Positions 25,755-33,846 of a stretch of 64,000 bases of DNA are shown here, piece by piece. How positions within the stretch are numbered: position 1 is the first letter of the stretch; each line of letters starts with the position of its first letter. Location: assembly GCF_002088975.1 (NCBI RefSeq), contig NZ_NCST01000001.1, forward strand, positions 29,559 through 93,558, written 5' to 3'. The DNA comes from Henriciella aquimarina (lineage in GTDB: Bacteria > Pseudomonadota > Alphaproteobacteria > Caulobacterales > Hyphomonadaceae). The notes beneath the pieces are model-generated. The model worked only from the letters and a program-made list of their open reading frames with translations, was not told where the DNA came from and did not search any database. A program made the translations under genes and the position numbers.

Positions 25755-25768
25755 GCGGGCTCATGTAA

Positions 25769-25796
25769 AAAGCCGGCACCCTTGGGCGCCGGCTTT
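25769..25796. terminator. Bidirectional intrinsic terminator
   Basis: AAAGCCGGC / GCCGGCTTT arms around a short inner CCC-tt-GGG pairing. On the minus strand the stem ends in TTTTT; on the plus strand in TTTCCGTTT. It separates the convergent YedK-like gene and acyl-CoA dehydrogenase gene. Confidence 0.85.
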
Positions 25797-25819
25797 CCGT
25801 TTGTCCGATGCAGGGGCGG

Positions 25820-27097
25820 CTAGCCCTTCTTCTGCATGCCGAGGCGGCCGAGCTCGTTGCGGCCGACCACCATGTGGTGAACCTCGTCCGGGCCGTCGGC
25901 GAGACGCAGCGTGCGCTGGCTGGTGTACATGTCGGCCAGCGGCGTCCATTGCGACACGCCGGTGGCCCCATGGATCTGGATCGCGTCATCGATGATCTTG
26001 CAGACCCGCTCCGGCACCATGGCCTTCACCATGGAGATCCAGACACGCGCCTCGCGGTTGCCGAGCACGTCCATCGCCTTCGCGGCTTTCAGCACCATCA
26101 GCTTGCAGGCCTCGATCTCGATACGGGCGCGCGAGATCTTCTCAAGGTTGCCGCCCAGCTTGGCGAGCGGCTGGCCAAAGGCATCGCGTGAGGCGCCGCG
26201 CTGGACCATCAGGTCGAGGGCTTTCTCGGCCGCGCCGATGGAGCGCATGCAGTGGTGGATGCGGCCAGGGCCGAGACGCAGCTGCGAGATCTCGAAGCCG
26301 CGGCCGACGCCGAGCAGGATGTTTTCCTCGGGCACGCGCACATTATTGAAGCGGATATGCATGTGGCCGTGTGGGGCGTCGTCCTTGCCGAAGACTTCCA
26401 TGCCTTCGAGGACTTCCACGCCGGGCGTATCCATCGGCACCAGGATCTGGCTTTGCTGCTGGTGGGACGGCCCGTCCGGATCGGTCTGCACCATGGTGAT
26501 CATGACCTTGCAGCGCGGATCGCCGGCCCCCGAGATGTAGAACTTCTCGCCATTGATCACCCATTCACCCTTCTCGAGCCGGGCGACGGTGCGCACATTG
26601 CGCGCGTCAGAGCAGGCGGTTCCCGGCTCGGTCATGGCGAAGGCCGAGCGGATCTCGCCATTCAGGAGCGGCTCCAGCCATTGCTTCTTCTGGGCTTCGG
26701 TGCCGACGCGTTCGAGCACTTCCATATTGCCGGTGTCGGGGGCCGAGCAGTTCATGCACTCCGAGGCCAGCCGGTTCTTGCCGAGTTCGGCGGCGATATA
26801 GGCATAGTCGAGATTGGGCAGACCCTCGCCGGTTTCGGCATTCGGCAGGAAGAAGTTCCAGAGGCCCTGGTCTTTCGCCTTCTTCTTCACCCCGTCGAGC
26901 AGTTCGAGCTGGCCGGGCGCATAGGACCAGCGGTCGGCGCGGCCTTCGCCCAGCTCGTGGAATTTCTCGGTGATCGGGTCGATCTCTTCCTTGATGAACT
27001 TTCTCACGTGCTCATAGAGCGGCACGGACTTTTCCGACATGCGCAGATCGTTGAGATCGTCGCGCACATTCAATTGGTCGAGGCTTCCGGTATCCAT
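25820..27097 (-). CDS. Acyl-CoA dehydrogenase family protein
   Basis: 425 residues, FAD enzyme introducing a trans-2 double bond into acyl-CoA. Visible are the FAD/substrate region AFAMTEPGTACSDARNV, NGEKFYISGAGDP, the helix GRGFEISQLRLGPGRIHHCMRSIG, QIHGATGVSQ, and RLADGPDEVHH near the C-terminus as in ACAD10/11-type enzymes. Divergent from a MarR regulator whose palindromic operator lies in the shared 134-nt intergenic region, which suggests the regulator controls this gene. Confidence 0.9.
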   Translation of the reverse strand: MDTGSLDQLNVRDDLNDLRMSEKSVPLYEHVRKFIKEEIDPITEKFHELGEGRADRWSYAPGQLELLDGVKKKAKDQGLWNFFLPNAETGEGLPNLDYAYIAAELGKNRLASECMNCSAPDTGNMEVLERVGTEAQKKQWLEPLLNGEIRSAFAMTEPGTACSDARNVRTVARLEKGEWVINGEKFYISGAGDPRCKVMITMVQTDPDGPSHQQQSQILVPMDTPGVEVLEGMEVFGKDDAPHGHMHIRFNNVRVPEENILLGVGRGFEISQLRLGPGRIHHCMRSIGAAEKALDLMVQRGASRDAFGQPLAKLGGNLEKISRARIEIEACKLMVLKAAKAMDVLGNREARVWISMVKAMVPERVCKIIDDAIQIHGATGVSQWTPLADMYTSQRTLRLADGPDEVHHMVVGRNELGRLGMQKKG

Positions 27098-27154
27098 GGT
27101 TTTCTTCTCCTCCCAGAGGAACTAGCGTGGGGATCTTCGGGCTGGGGCCGGCAA

Positions 27155-27183
27155 TTGCCTGTCCGGCCGCAGCACATTATTGT
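27155..27183 (+). promoter_or_regulatory. Predicted marR-type gene promoter
   Basis: TTGCCT (27155-27160), 17-nt spacer, TATTGT (27178-27183); the operator palindrome begins at the very next base. Confidence 0.5.
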
Positions 27184-27195
27184 TTCACTAGTGAA
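27184..27195. promoter_or_regulatory. Palindromic operator between the acyl-CoA dehydrogenase and MarR genes
   Basis: Perfect 12-nt palindrome TTCACTAGTGAA covering the predicted transcription start of the regulator gene, 37 nt before its ATG. A typical position for autoregulation by a MarR dimer. Confidence 0.6.
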
Positions 27196-27231
27196 GAATA
27201 TCCGTCCGACAGGCACAAGGCAAGGCAGGGC

Positions 27232-27690
27232 ATGGTTGCAACCTCGAAAAATCCGCGACTCTATTCGCGACTCCAGATCGCGGCCCAGCAACTGCGCAAG
27301 GTCACTGACCGCCAGTTGGTCGAGGCGGCCGGGATCACGGCGCCGCAATATGGCGTGCTGGTGCGGGTGGCCGCGGCCGAGGAGCTCAACCAGACGAGCC
27401 TGGCGCGTGAGCTGCGCCTGAACGACTCTGCCATCACGGCCATGGTGAAGCGGCTGATCGGGCTTGGCATGCTGAAGAAGGCCCGCAGCAAGGCCGACAG
27501 CCGCGCCTGGGTGCTGACCCTGACGGCGGAAGGCGAACGTGCGATGGAGCGGGTGCACGGCACCGTCCTGTCGATCAACGAGAAGATCGATGCCGAATTC
27601 GGGCCCGGCAAGCTCGACGATTTCGTCGACAAGCTGAACCGCCTGATTGCCCTCTGCGACGAGGAACAGGCCGCAGACGCCGAGGCCTGA
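27232..27690 (+). CDS. MarR-family transcriptional regulator
   Basis: 152 residues with a winged helix-turn-helix in the middle (APQYGVLVRVAAAEELNQTSLARELRLNDSAITAMVKRL, then the wing ADSRAWVLTLT) flanked by dimerisation helices. The frame is open from 27127, but ATG 27232 gives the family length and leaves room for promoter and operator. Probably represses itself and the divergent acyl-CoA dehydrogenase; the ligand is unknown, an acyl or aromatic CoA compound being a guess. Confidence 0.88.
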   Translation: MVATSKNPRLYSRLQIAAQQLRKVTDRQLVEAAGITAPQYGVLVRVAAAEELNQTSLARELRLNDSAITAMVKRLIGLGMLKKARSKADSRAWVLTLTAEGERAMERVHGTVLSINEKIDAEFGPGKLDDFVDKLNRLIALCDEEQAADAEA

Positions 27691-27702
27691 CGGGCCGGAG
27701 GG

Positions 27703-28209
27703 CTAGAAGACCTTCAGGGTAAAGGCCGTCTGGACCAGACCGAACGCGGCCAGAAGAACGGACATGACAGTCCAGAACGTCATGTCGACATGCACGGCGA
27801 AAGTCGCCCGCTTGTTGATCTTTGCGGCATCGTCGGCGCTTAGGTCGAGCGTTTCCGGCGCGTTGCGGACCTGGTCGAGGAAGGTTTCCCAGCCCTTGAT
27901 CTCTGCCTCTTTCAGGAAGTGGGCCTCGATGCCCTTGATGTAATGGGCATGGACAAACACCATGCTCGACAGGCGGGCCGTGATGGTCAGAAACAGCAGC
28001 GAGATCACGAGCGGGAACCATGCGCCCATGATCTGGTGGACGGGGTCTTCCGGCCCGGCGCTGCCGAAATACCAGGCCGCGTAGAAGCCGACACCAACAA
28101 CGAAGATCTGCTGCAGGCGGCGAATGTCGCCGAAAATGTCGTAGATATTTCCGCGCAGGATGGCGTGCTCCTGCCTCAGGAAGTCGTCCTTCATCCGGTC
28201 TGTCCCCAT
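27703..28209 (-). CDS. Membrane protein of unknown function
   Basis: 168 residues from Met 28209 (or 163 from Met 28194). Two hydrophobic helices follow the N-terminal amphipathic region (IFVVGVGFYAAWYFG and GAWFPLVISLLFLTITARL), and a third lies near the C-terminus (FWTVMSVLLAAFGLVQTAF). No family recognised. The open frame extends to 28362, where it would overlap the YihY gene; that extension is Arg-rich and unlikely. Convergent with the MarR gene, 12-nt gap. Confidence 0.6.
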   Translation of the reverse strand: MGTDRMKDDFLRQEHAILRGNIYDIFGDIRRLQQIFVVGVGFYAAWYFGSAGPEDPVHQIMGAWFPLVISLLFLTITARLSSMVFVHAHYIKGIEAHFLKEAEIKGWETFLDQVRNAPETLDLSADDAAKINKRATFAVHVDMTFWTVMSVLLAAFGLVQTAFTLKVF

Positions 28210-28265
28210 CTGCCCGTGCGCAAGCTTAGGACAGTCTGTCACGCCCGCCAAGCTGGCGGGCCGGA

Positions 28266-29177
28266 CTAGTCGCCGGTGTGTTCCTTCGCGCGCACTTCGC
28301 GTGAGAGCACACCATTCGTCTCGGCCCCGACGCAGATCGCGACCGCCGAGAGCCAGAGCCACATGAGCAGGGCGACTGCCGCGCCCAGCGAGCCGAAGGT
28401 CTGGTTATAGTCGGCGAAGTTGCCGAGATAGAAGGAAAAGCCGACAGAGGCGGCCAGCCAGATCGTCCCGGCGACCAGCGTGCCCGGCAGCACGGGCCGC
28501 CGCCGCGCCTGCGCATAAGCCACCCCGTGCGGACGGGCGATGCGGTAGAAAACATAGATGCCGCCGAGGAACAGGCTCAGCAGGCCGATCCAGCGGAGGA
28601 TGCGCAGGAGGGCGTCGATAAAGGCGCCGAGCTGCAGGGCCTCGATGATCGGCGGCACCGCCCCGATGGCGGCGAGCGACAGCAGCGCGAAGATGATGCC
28701 CCCGGCGGTAAAGCCGAGCGCGATGAGGTTCTGCTGGATGAAGCCGCGCTTGTCGTGGCGGTCATAGGTGACGGCGACGGCGATGAGCAGCGCATTGGCC
28801 GCGCGCGAGGCCGACCACAGCGCCAGTAGCAGCGAGAACAGCGCGCCCCAGGAAAGGCCGGCCGTCTGGCTGTCGGCGATGCGCACCATCTGGTCGGAGA
28901 TCAGCCTGTAGGCCGAATCCGGCACGACTGAATTCAGGAGGCCGAGATAGGTGCGCAGCTCGGTCTCGGTGGTGAAGACGCCCCAGACCATCAGCGCGCA
29001 GGCAATCGCCGGGAAGATGGAGAGAAAGGCGTAGAAGGCGACGCCGCCCGCGACCAGCGCGACATCGTCCTCGCCGGCCTTGCCGGCGATGCGCATCGTG
29101 GTTCGCATGACGGGCGCACCGACGTGTCGCCAGGCAGGGGTATTGCGGAGTGTTGCGATCGGGCCGGGCCATTCCAT
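28266..29177 (-). CDS. YihY/BrkB-family inner-membrane protein
   Basis: 303 residues with six predicted helices. Family signatures are the N-terminal VALVAGGVAFYAFLSIFPAI, LWSASRAANALLIAVAVTYD, and the C-terminal YNQTFGSLGAAVALLMWLWLSA followed by GAETNGVL. Members were once misannotated as ribonuclease BN; the cellular role is unclear, possibly lipid or small-molecule transport. Divergent from the lapA-like gene. Confidence 0.88.
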   Translation of the reverse strand: MEWPGPIATLRNTPAWRHVGAPVMRTTMRIAGKAGEDDVALVAGGVAFYAFLSIFPAIACALMVWGVFTTETELRTYLGLLNSVVPDSAYRLISDQMVRIADSQTAGLSWGALFSLLLALWSASRAANALLIAVAVTYDRHDKRGFIQQNLIALGFTAGGIIFALLSLAAIGAVPPIIEALQLGAFIDALLRILRWIGLLSLFLGGIYVFYRIARPHGVAYAQARRRPVLPGTLVAGTIWLAASVGFSFYLGNFADYNQTFGSLGAAVALLMWLWLSAVAICVGAETNGVLSREVRAKEHTGD

Positions 29178-29290
29178 GGCAGCTAAACGGACGAGCCGTC
29201 AGCGATGTTCCGGCGGCCGGGCCCTTGACCTCGCCAGCCGGAAGACCAGCATGGAGACAAGACCAAACAGACTTCGGAGAGGCCGGACCC

Positions 29291-29482
29291 ATGAGAGACG
29301 TCAAACACTGGCTTGCGCTTGTTCTTATCGCCATTTTCATCATCTTCGCGATCCAGAACATGGCCCAGATACACGTCAACTTTCTCGGCTTCGAGTTCGC
29401 GACAAGCCGGATCGTTCTGATGGTGATCTGCGTCCTGATCGGCTTCGGCATCGGCAAGATGGTTCGCTTCCGGCGCCACTGA
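29291..29482 (+). CDS. LapA/DUF1049-family small membrane protein
   Basis: 63 residues, two transmembrane helices (WLALVLIAIFIIFAIQN and IVLMVICVLIGFGIGK) with the family's VNFLGFEF turn between them and a basic tail. ATG 29291 gives this compact form. LapA proteins help assemble or retain LPS biogenesis factors in enterobacteria; the role here is not established. Confidence 0.75.
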   Translation: MRDVKHWLALVLIAIFIIFAIQNMAQIHVNFLGFEFATSRIVLMVICVLIGFGIGKMVRFRRH

Positions 29483-29586
29483 GCGCAGGCTGCGCCGGCC
29501 ATTGGACTTCGCCCGGGGGCGGGCGCATAGTCCGGGCCAAGGGGAGGGCGCTGCCGGCTTTGAGGGAGGTCAGGCTGCCACGTCTT

Positions 29587-30858
29587 TTGAAACGGATCGC
29601 CGGGTGCACCGTGCTCGCGCTTTTCTGCACCCTCATCACTGCACCGTCATTACTGCACCCTCCAGGCCCTGGTTTTCCGGTCAGATATGCGCATGCCGAT
29701 ACCGCCGCAGAGCCGAGCCTCATCCAGCAGGATGTCGAGGCCGCCTGCGACCTCGTCGAAAGTCATTACGCCTATTACGAGACCCGCGCCGTGATCTGGC
29801 CGGCCGCCTGCGACATGGCCCGCGCGGAGGCCAAGGCTGTGCGCGACGAGGCTCAGCCCGACCATCTCGCCATCCTCGAACGCCTGCTCGACCAGCTCTA
29901 TGACGACCACGTCTCGCTTGGCAGCAACACGGCCAGCTCGCCGCGCCTGGTACCCTCAGGCAGCGACTATCACCTCACCTTCGTCTCCGGTGTGGCGGTC
30001 GTCACCGCCGTCCGGCGCGGCTCTGGCGCGGCCCGGGCCGGGCTTGCGGTGGGCGATATCGTGACCGCGCTGAATGGCGAACCGGTGCTCGTCGCCGCCA
30101 CCCGCCGCATCCGTGCCGCCCCCAACCTTGTCAGCCGGACGCGCCTCGACTGGGCGGTCAATGCGCAGGCGGCCGGCTATCGCGACACCCGGCGCCATCT
30201 CACCATCCGGCGGGGGCAGGAGAGGATCGCGCTTGCGCTGGATGCGCCGGCCCCGCCCAAGGCGCCGTCCCCGGTGACCGCTCACAGGATGGACGATAAT
30301 CTCGGCTATATCCGCTTCGAGGATTCTCTTGGCGAGGCAGAGACCGTCAAGGCGTTCGATGCCGCGCTGGAGCGTCTGCGCGGGGTCGATGGCTGGATCA
30401 TCGATCTCCGCAACACGCCGGGCGGCGGCAATACGGATGTCGCCGAGCCGGTGCTGGCGCGCTTCATCCGCGGCGTGAAGGCCTATCAGCGCATCGGCCC
30501 GCGCTGGGAGGGCGAGAAGGTCCGCCGTGTCGCTTCGCGCGGGCCCTGGCGGATCAGGAAGCCGGTCGCGGTGCTCGCCGGACGCTGGACCGGTAGCATG
30601 GGCGAGGGCATGGCGGTCGGCTTTGACGGGCTGAAGCGGGCGCGCGTCTTCGGCGCGCCCATGGCCGGGCTCGCGGGCGGTGTCGAAGGCTATGACCTGC
30701 CGAGCGGGCTCACGCTGCGCCTGCCGGCCTACAACCTCCTGCACCTCGACGGCACCGACCGGGACGACTGGCGCCCGCCCTATGCGGTCCTGGCCGACAA
30801 TGGCGACGGGCCGGACCTCGCGCTCGAGGCCGCGAAGGACTGGCTGGAACGGCGTTAG
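29587..30858 (+). CDS. S41-family peptidase (C-terminal processing protease-like), exported
   Basis: About 423 residues. An N-terminal signal (KRIAGCTVLALFCTLITA) indicates export. A PDZ-like domain (GVAVVTAVRRGSGAARAGLAVGDIVTALNGEPV) is followed by the S41 core: DNLGYIRFED, GWIIDLRNTPGGGNTDVAEPV, and the nucleophile region AGRWTGSMGEGMAVGF. The start is uncertain: TTG 29587 and CTG 29575 are possible, the latter with GGAGG 5 nt upstream; the frame is open to 29080. The TAG overlaps the convergent gene's TAA by two bases. Confidence 0.85.
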   Translation: MKRIAGCTVLALFCTLITAPSLLHPPGPGFPVRYAHADTAAEPSLIQQDVEAACDLVESHYAYYETRAVIWPAACDMARAEAKAVRDEAQPDHLAILERLLDQLYDDHVSLGSNTASSPRLVPSGSDYHLTFVSGVAVVTAVRRGSGAARAGLAVGDIVTALNGEPVLVAATRRIRAAPNLVSRTRLDWAVNAQAAGYRDTRRHLTIRRGQERIALALDAPAPPKAPSPVTAHRMDDNLGYIRFEDSLGEAETVKAFDAALERLRGVDGWIIDLRNTPGGGNTDVAEPVLARFIRGVKAYQRIGPRWEGEKVRRVASRGPWRIRKPVAVLAGRWTGSMGEGMAVGFDGLKRARVFGAPMAGLAGGVEGYDLPSGLTLRLPAYNLLHLDGTDRDDWRPPYAVLADNGDGPDLALEAAKDWLERR

Positions 30859-31298
30859 CGGCGTGGGGCGCCCGGATCGTAGGCGAGGAACGATTTTGTC
30901 GGCCTGCCTTCCTTATCGCGGCCGACTATACCCACCCATGTCCTCACCGTGTAGCATACATCGATAAAGCATATGGCCATCGCCGCTACAGCGCTCCAGA
31001 AAGCGGAGATGTAGAACGGCATGCCACTCAGCGCTGAAAGAACGATCAGCGAGCTTGCGAAAATTACGCCCGCAAAAATCGGAATTCGCAATTCCATAGG
31101 CAGGACAAGCAGGGGGCTGAACGAACTGGCAAAGGAGGCCGGAAGAAAAATCATCCCAGCCAGTAACAGGCTGGCCTCGGGGCTCTGCCAGAGGACAGCG
31201 ATGATGAAGGTCGGCACCAGAATGATCCCCGCCATCCAGGCGAAGGTACGAGCCTCAAGCCTGAACAGCCGTGTGCCGCCGTCGGATCGCTCTGCCAC
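30855..31298 (-). CDS. Membrane protein of unknown function downstream of mscS
   Basis: 147 residues, GTG start at 31298 placed directly after the mscS TAG with GGAG just upstream inside mscS. About four hydrophobic helices from residue 19 on, then a polar C-terminal tail with RTWVGIVGRDKEGRP. No family recognised. Third gene of a likely operon with the ZntB-like transporter and MscS. Confidence 0.55.
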   Translation of the reverse strand: MAERSDGGTRLFRLEARTFAWMAGIILVPTFIIAVLWQSPEASLLLAGMIFLPASFASSFSPLLVLPMELRIPIFAGVIFASSLIVLSALSGMPFYISAFWSAVAAMAICFIDVCYTVRTWVGIVGRDKEGRPTKSFLAYDPGAPRR

Positions 31299-32783
31299 CT
31301 AGCTCTCCGAGGTGTCCGGGCTGTCGGCCTTGTCCTCTGCCTTCGCCTGCAATTCCTGCATGCGCACGAAGAATTCGCCGGCATTGCGGAAATTGAGGTC
31401 GCGCTGCGGGAAGGGGATCTCGATCTCGTACTTGTAGAGCGCAGTGTGCAGCTCCCAGTAATAGTCGGCTTTCACCCGGCCCGGTTTCTTGACGGCGTCA
31501 TCGCTCAGCCAGACCACCAGTTCGAAGTCGAGGCTGGAATCGCCAAAGCCGACGAACCAGACCTGCGGCTCCTGGCCGGGCACGCCCTTAAAGGTCCATT
31601 CCACCGCATCGGCGGCTTCAAGGCCGGCCTTGCGGACAAGCTCCTTGTCGGTGCCATAGGCCACGCCGAACTCGATATGCATGCGCCGGCGGGCATCGCG
31701 CAGCGTCCAGTTGATGACCTGCGCCTTGATGAACTCCTCGTTCGGCACGAGGATGTCGACATTGTCGTTTGTGGTCACGAGGGTGGAGCGGATATTGATC
31801 TCCTTCACCAGCCCCGTCACGCCGGACTGGAGCTCGATGAAATCGCCGACCTTCACCGAGCGCTCGAACAGGATGATCACGCCGGATATGAAGTTCGAGA
31901 AGATCGACTGAAGCCCGAAACCGATGCCGACGCCGAGGGCGCCGCCGAAGACGGCGAGCGTGGTCAGGTCGACGCCCAGCGTCGAGATCGCGATCAGGAT
32001 CGCCACCACCATGAAGCTGACTTTCAGGACCTGGCCGAGCAGGCCGGCCATGGAGGGGTTCAGCGTCTTGTTGGATTTGAGCTGCGATTGCGCGGCGTCG
32101 CCCGCCACCCGGCCGATCCAGAGCGCGATGACTGCGATCATGATGCTCGTGATGACGCGCAGCAGCGTGATCTTCACCCCGGCCACCGAGAAGGCTGCGG
32201 CGTTCAGCCCGTCCATCACCGGCTCGAGCAGGTGGAGGATGTAGAGTGCGGCGATGACCCAGGCGAGCACGGCGATGGCAGTCTGCCAGAAGCCGTCCTT
32301 CATGTTGGCGGTGACGAAGCGCACCACGATCCAGGCATTCAACAGGCTTGCCGCGATCCGCAGGCCCTCATTGGGCAAGGCCATGGCATTGAAGACCGCC
32401 GTGGCGACCCACAGGAAGATTACGGTGAAGACCGGCCAGACGATCTTGGCAATCGACAGGGCGAGCCGCTTCAGGATGTCGTCATGCGCGCGGCTCTCGG
32501 CATATTTGTGCAGCCGGGCTGCCGGGTAGCGCGCGCACAGCCAGCCAAGCGCGGCCGCAGCCAGGATGGCCAGCACCTGCCAGAGCGAGCCCAGGGAAAT
32601 GAAGTTCTCCTGGACGTCGCTATAGGTCTCGATGGCCTGGTCTTTCAGCGCCGCCCAGTCGAGGTGGCTTTGCAGGACGTCTTCGCCGCTGGTGCCGTCT
32701 CCCTCCGGACCGTCGGGGGCAGGCGCCCCTGACGGATCCTCCTGCTGGCGGGCGATGAAGGTGATCCAGTTTGCTAGAGCCAT
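31299..32783 (-). CDS. MscS-family mechanosensitive ion channel
   Basis: 494 residues. Several N-terminal helices precede the MscS core (about residues 255-450): pore-lining TM3 in LAVFGGALGVGIGFGLQSIFSNFISGVIILFERSVKVGDFIEL, then the beta domain with VKEINIRSTLVTTNDNVDILVPNEEFI. It should release solutes on hypo-osmotic shock. The start overlaps the end of the upstream CorA/ZntB-like gene by 10 nt, so the two are translated from one transcript. Confidence 0.9.
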   Translation of the reverse strand: MALANWITFIARQQEDPSGAPAPDGPEGDGTSGEDVLQSHLDWAALKDQAIETYSDVQENFISLGSLWQVLAILAAAALGWLCARYPAARLHKYAESRAHDDILKRLALSIAKIVWPVFTVIFLWVATAVFNAMALPNEGLRIAASLLNAWIVVRFVTANMKDGFWQTAIAVLAWVIAALYILHLLEPVMDGLNAAAFSVAGVKITLLRVITSIMIAVIALWIGRVAGDAAQSQLKSNKTLNPSMAGLLGQVLKVSFMVVAILIAISTLGVDLTTLAVFGGALGVGIGFGLQSIFSNFISGVIILFERSVKVGDFIELQSGVTGLVKEINIRSTLVTTNDNVDILVPNEEFIKAQVINWTLRDARRRMHIEFGVAYGTDKELVRKAGLEAADAVEWTFKGVPGQEPQVWFVGFGDSSLDFELVVWLSDDAVKKPGRVKADYYWELHTALYKYEIEIPFPQRDLNFRNAGEFFVRMQELQAKAEDKADSPDTSES

Positions 32784-33799
32784 TTAAGTTTCCTGAAGAT
32801 CCAGAATTGTACGCCCATCAGGACGACCAGCATGCCGACGGTGATCCAGAAGGCGGAGCCGGAATGCAGGCCGGGCATGCCGCCGACATTGATGCCGAGC
32901 AGGCCGGTCACGAAGCTGAGCGGCAGGAAGATCGCCGCGACGATGGAGAGCATGTACATCGTCTGGTTCATGCGTGCGGCGGTGCGGTTGTTGAGGTCAT
33001 CCTGCAGTACGATGGCGCTTTCCTTCGACACGTCGAGATCGTCGAGATAGCGCCGCAGGCGTTCGCCGGTCTCGCGGATGTCGGCCAGATTCTCCTCCGA
33101 CAGCCAGCCGGGCGGGTGTTTCTGGATCAGGAGAAGCGCTTCATGCTGGGGCGACATATACCGTTGCAGCGCCAGGCAGTTGCGGCGGATATCGGCGATC
33201 CTGCTCAGCATCTCGTCGGTGTCGCGCTCATCCTCGTCCTCGGCTTCCATCGCGTCGATATGATCGTTCATGTCGACAATGGCGCGATTCATCTTCGCGA
33301 CCATCTGTTCGAGAAGCGCGGTGAAAAGATCCCCCACCGTGCAGGGGCCGTTGCCGGCGAGCAGTTCGGCGTGCACGTCGCGCGGGGTCTGCAGGCGGCG
33401 CCGGCGCAGCGTGATCAGCCGCGTGCCGTCGCACCAGATCTGCATGGCGATCATGTCTTCCAGTTCGGCGCCGGGATTGAAGTTGATGCCGCGCAGCACA
33501 GTGACCAGGTGGTCGCTTTCGCGGAAGGCGCGCGGGCGCGTCTCGTTCGACAGGAGCAGGTCGGCCGTGGCTTCGTTGAGGTCGAGGGAATCTTCCAGCC
33601 AGTCGTCGAGCCCGGGATAGACCCGGTCGAGATGCAGCCACAACGTTTCGTCCGGCTGGTCTGGCGTCCAGGCCTGACTTTCCTGCCAGCTTCGGGGCGA
33701 ACATCCGCCCTTGCCATCCAGCACGCAGCCAAACAGCAGCGGGCCGTCTGCCGGCGCATCGGCTGCGCTGGCGGAAGAAGGGGGCGCGCGATCGGTCAT
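32774..33799 (-). CDS. zntB: CorA-superfamily transporter, ZntB-like
   Basis: 341 residues: a large cytoplasmic N-terminal domain, a long helix, and two C-terminal transmembrane helices. The signature loop is GINVGGMPGLHSGSAFWI, the ZntB form (GIN) rather than the GMN of CorA. ZntB proteins move Zn2+ (import with protons in recent work). It leads an operon with MscS and a small membrane protein. Confidence 0.85.
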   Translation of the reverse strand: MTDRAPPSSASAADAPADGPLLFGCVLDGKGGCSPRSWQESQAWTPDQPDETLWLHLDRVYPGLDDWLEDSLDLNEATADLLLSNETRPRAFRESDHLVTVLRGINFNPGAELEDMIAMQIWCDGTRLITLRRRRLQTPRDVHAELLAGNGPCTVGDLFTALLEQMVAKMNRAIVDMNDHIDAMEAEDEDERDTDEMLSRIADIRRNCLALQRYMSPQHEALLLIQKHPPGWLSEENLADIRETGERLRRYLDDLDVSKESAIVLQDDLNNRTAARMNQTMYMLSIVAAIFLPLSFVTGLLGINVGGMPGLHSGSAFWITVGMLVVLMGVQFWIFRKLKWL

Positions 33800-33846
33800 C
33801 CCCGGTCAATCTACCCTGCAATGGAGGCGAGGCAAGCGAAGGCCGT

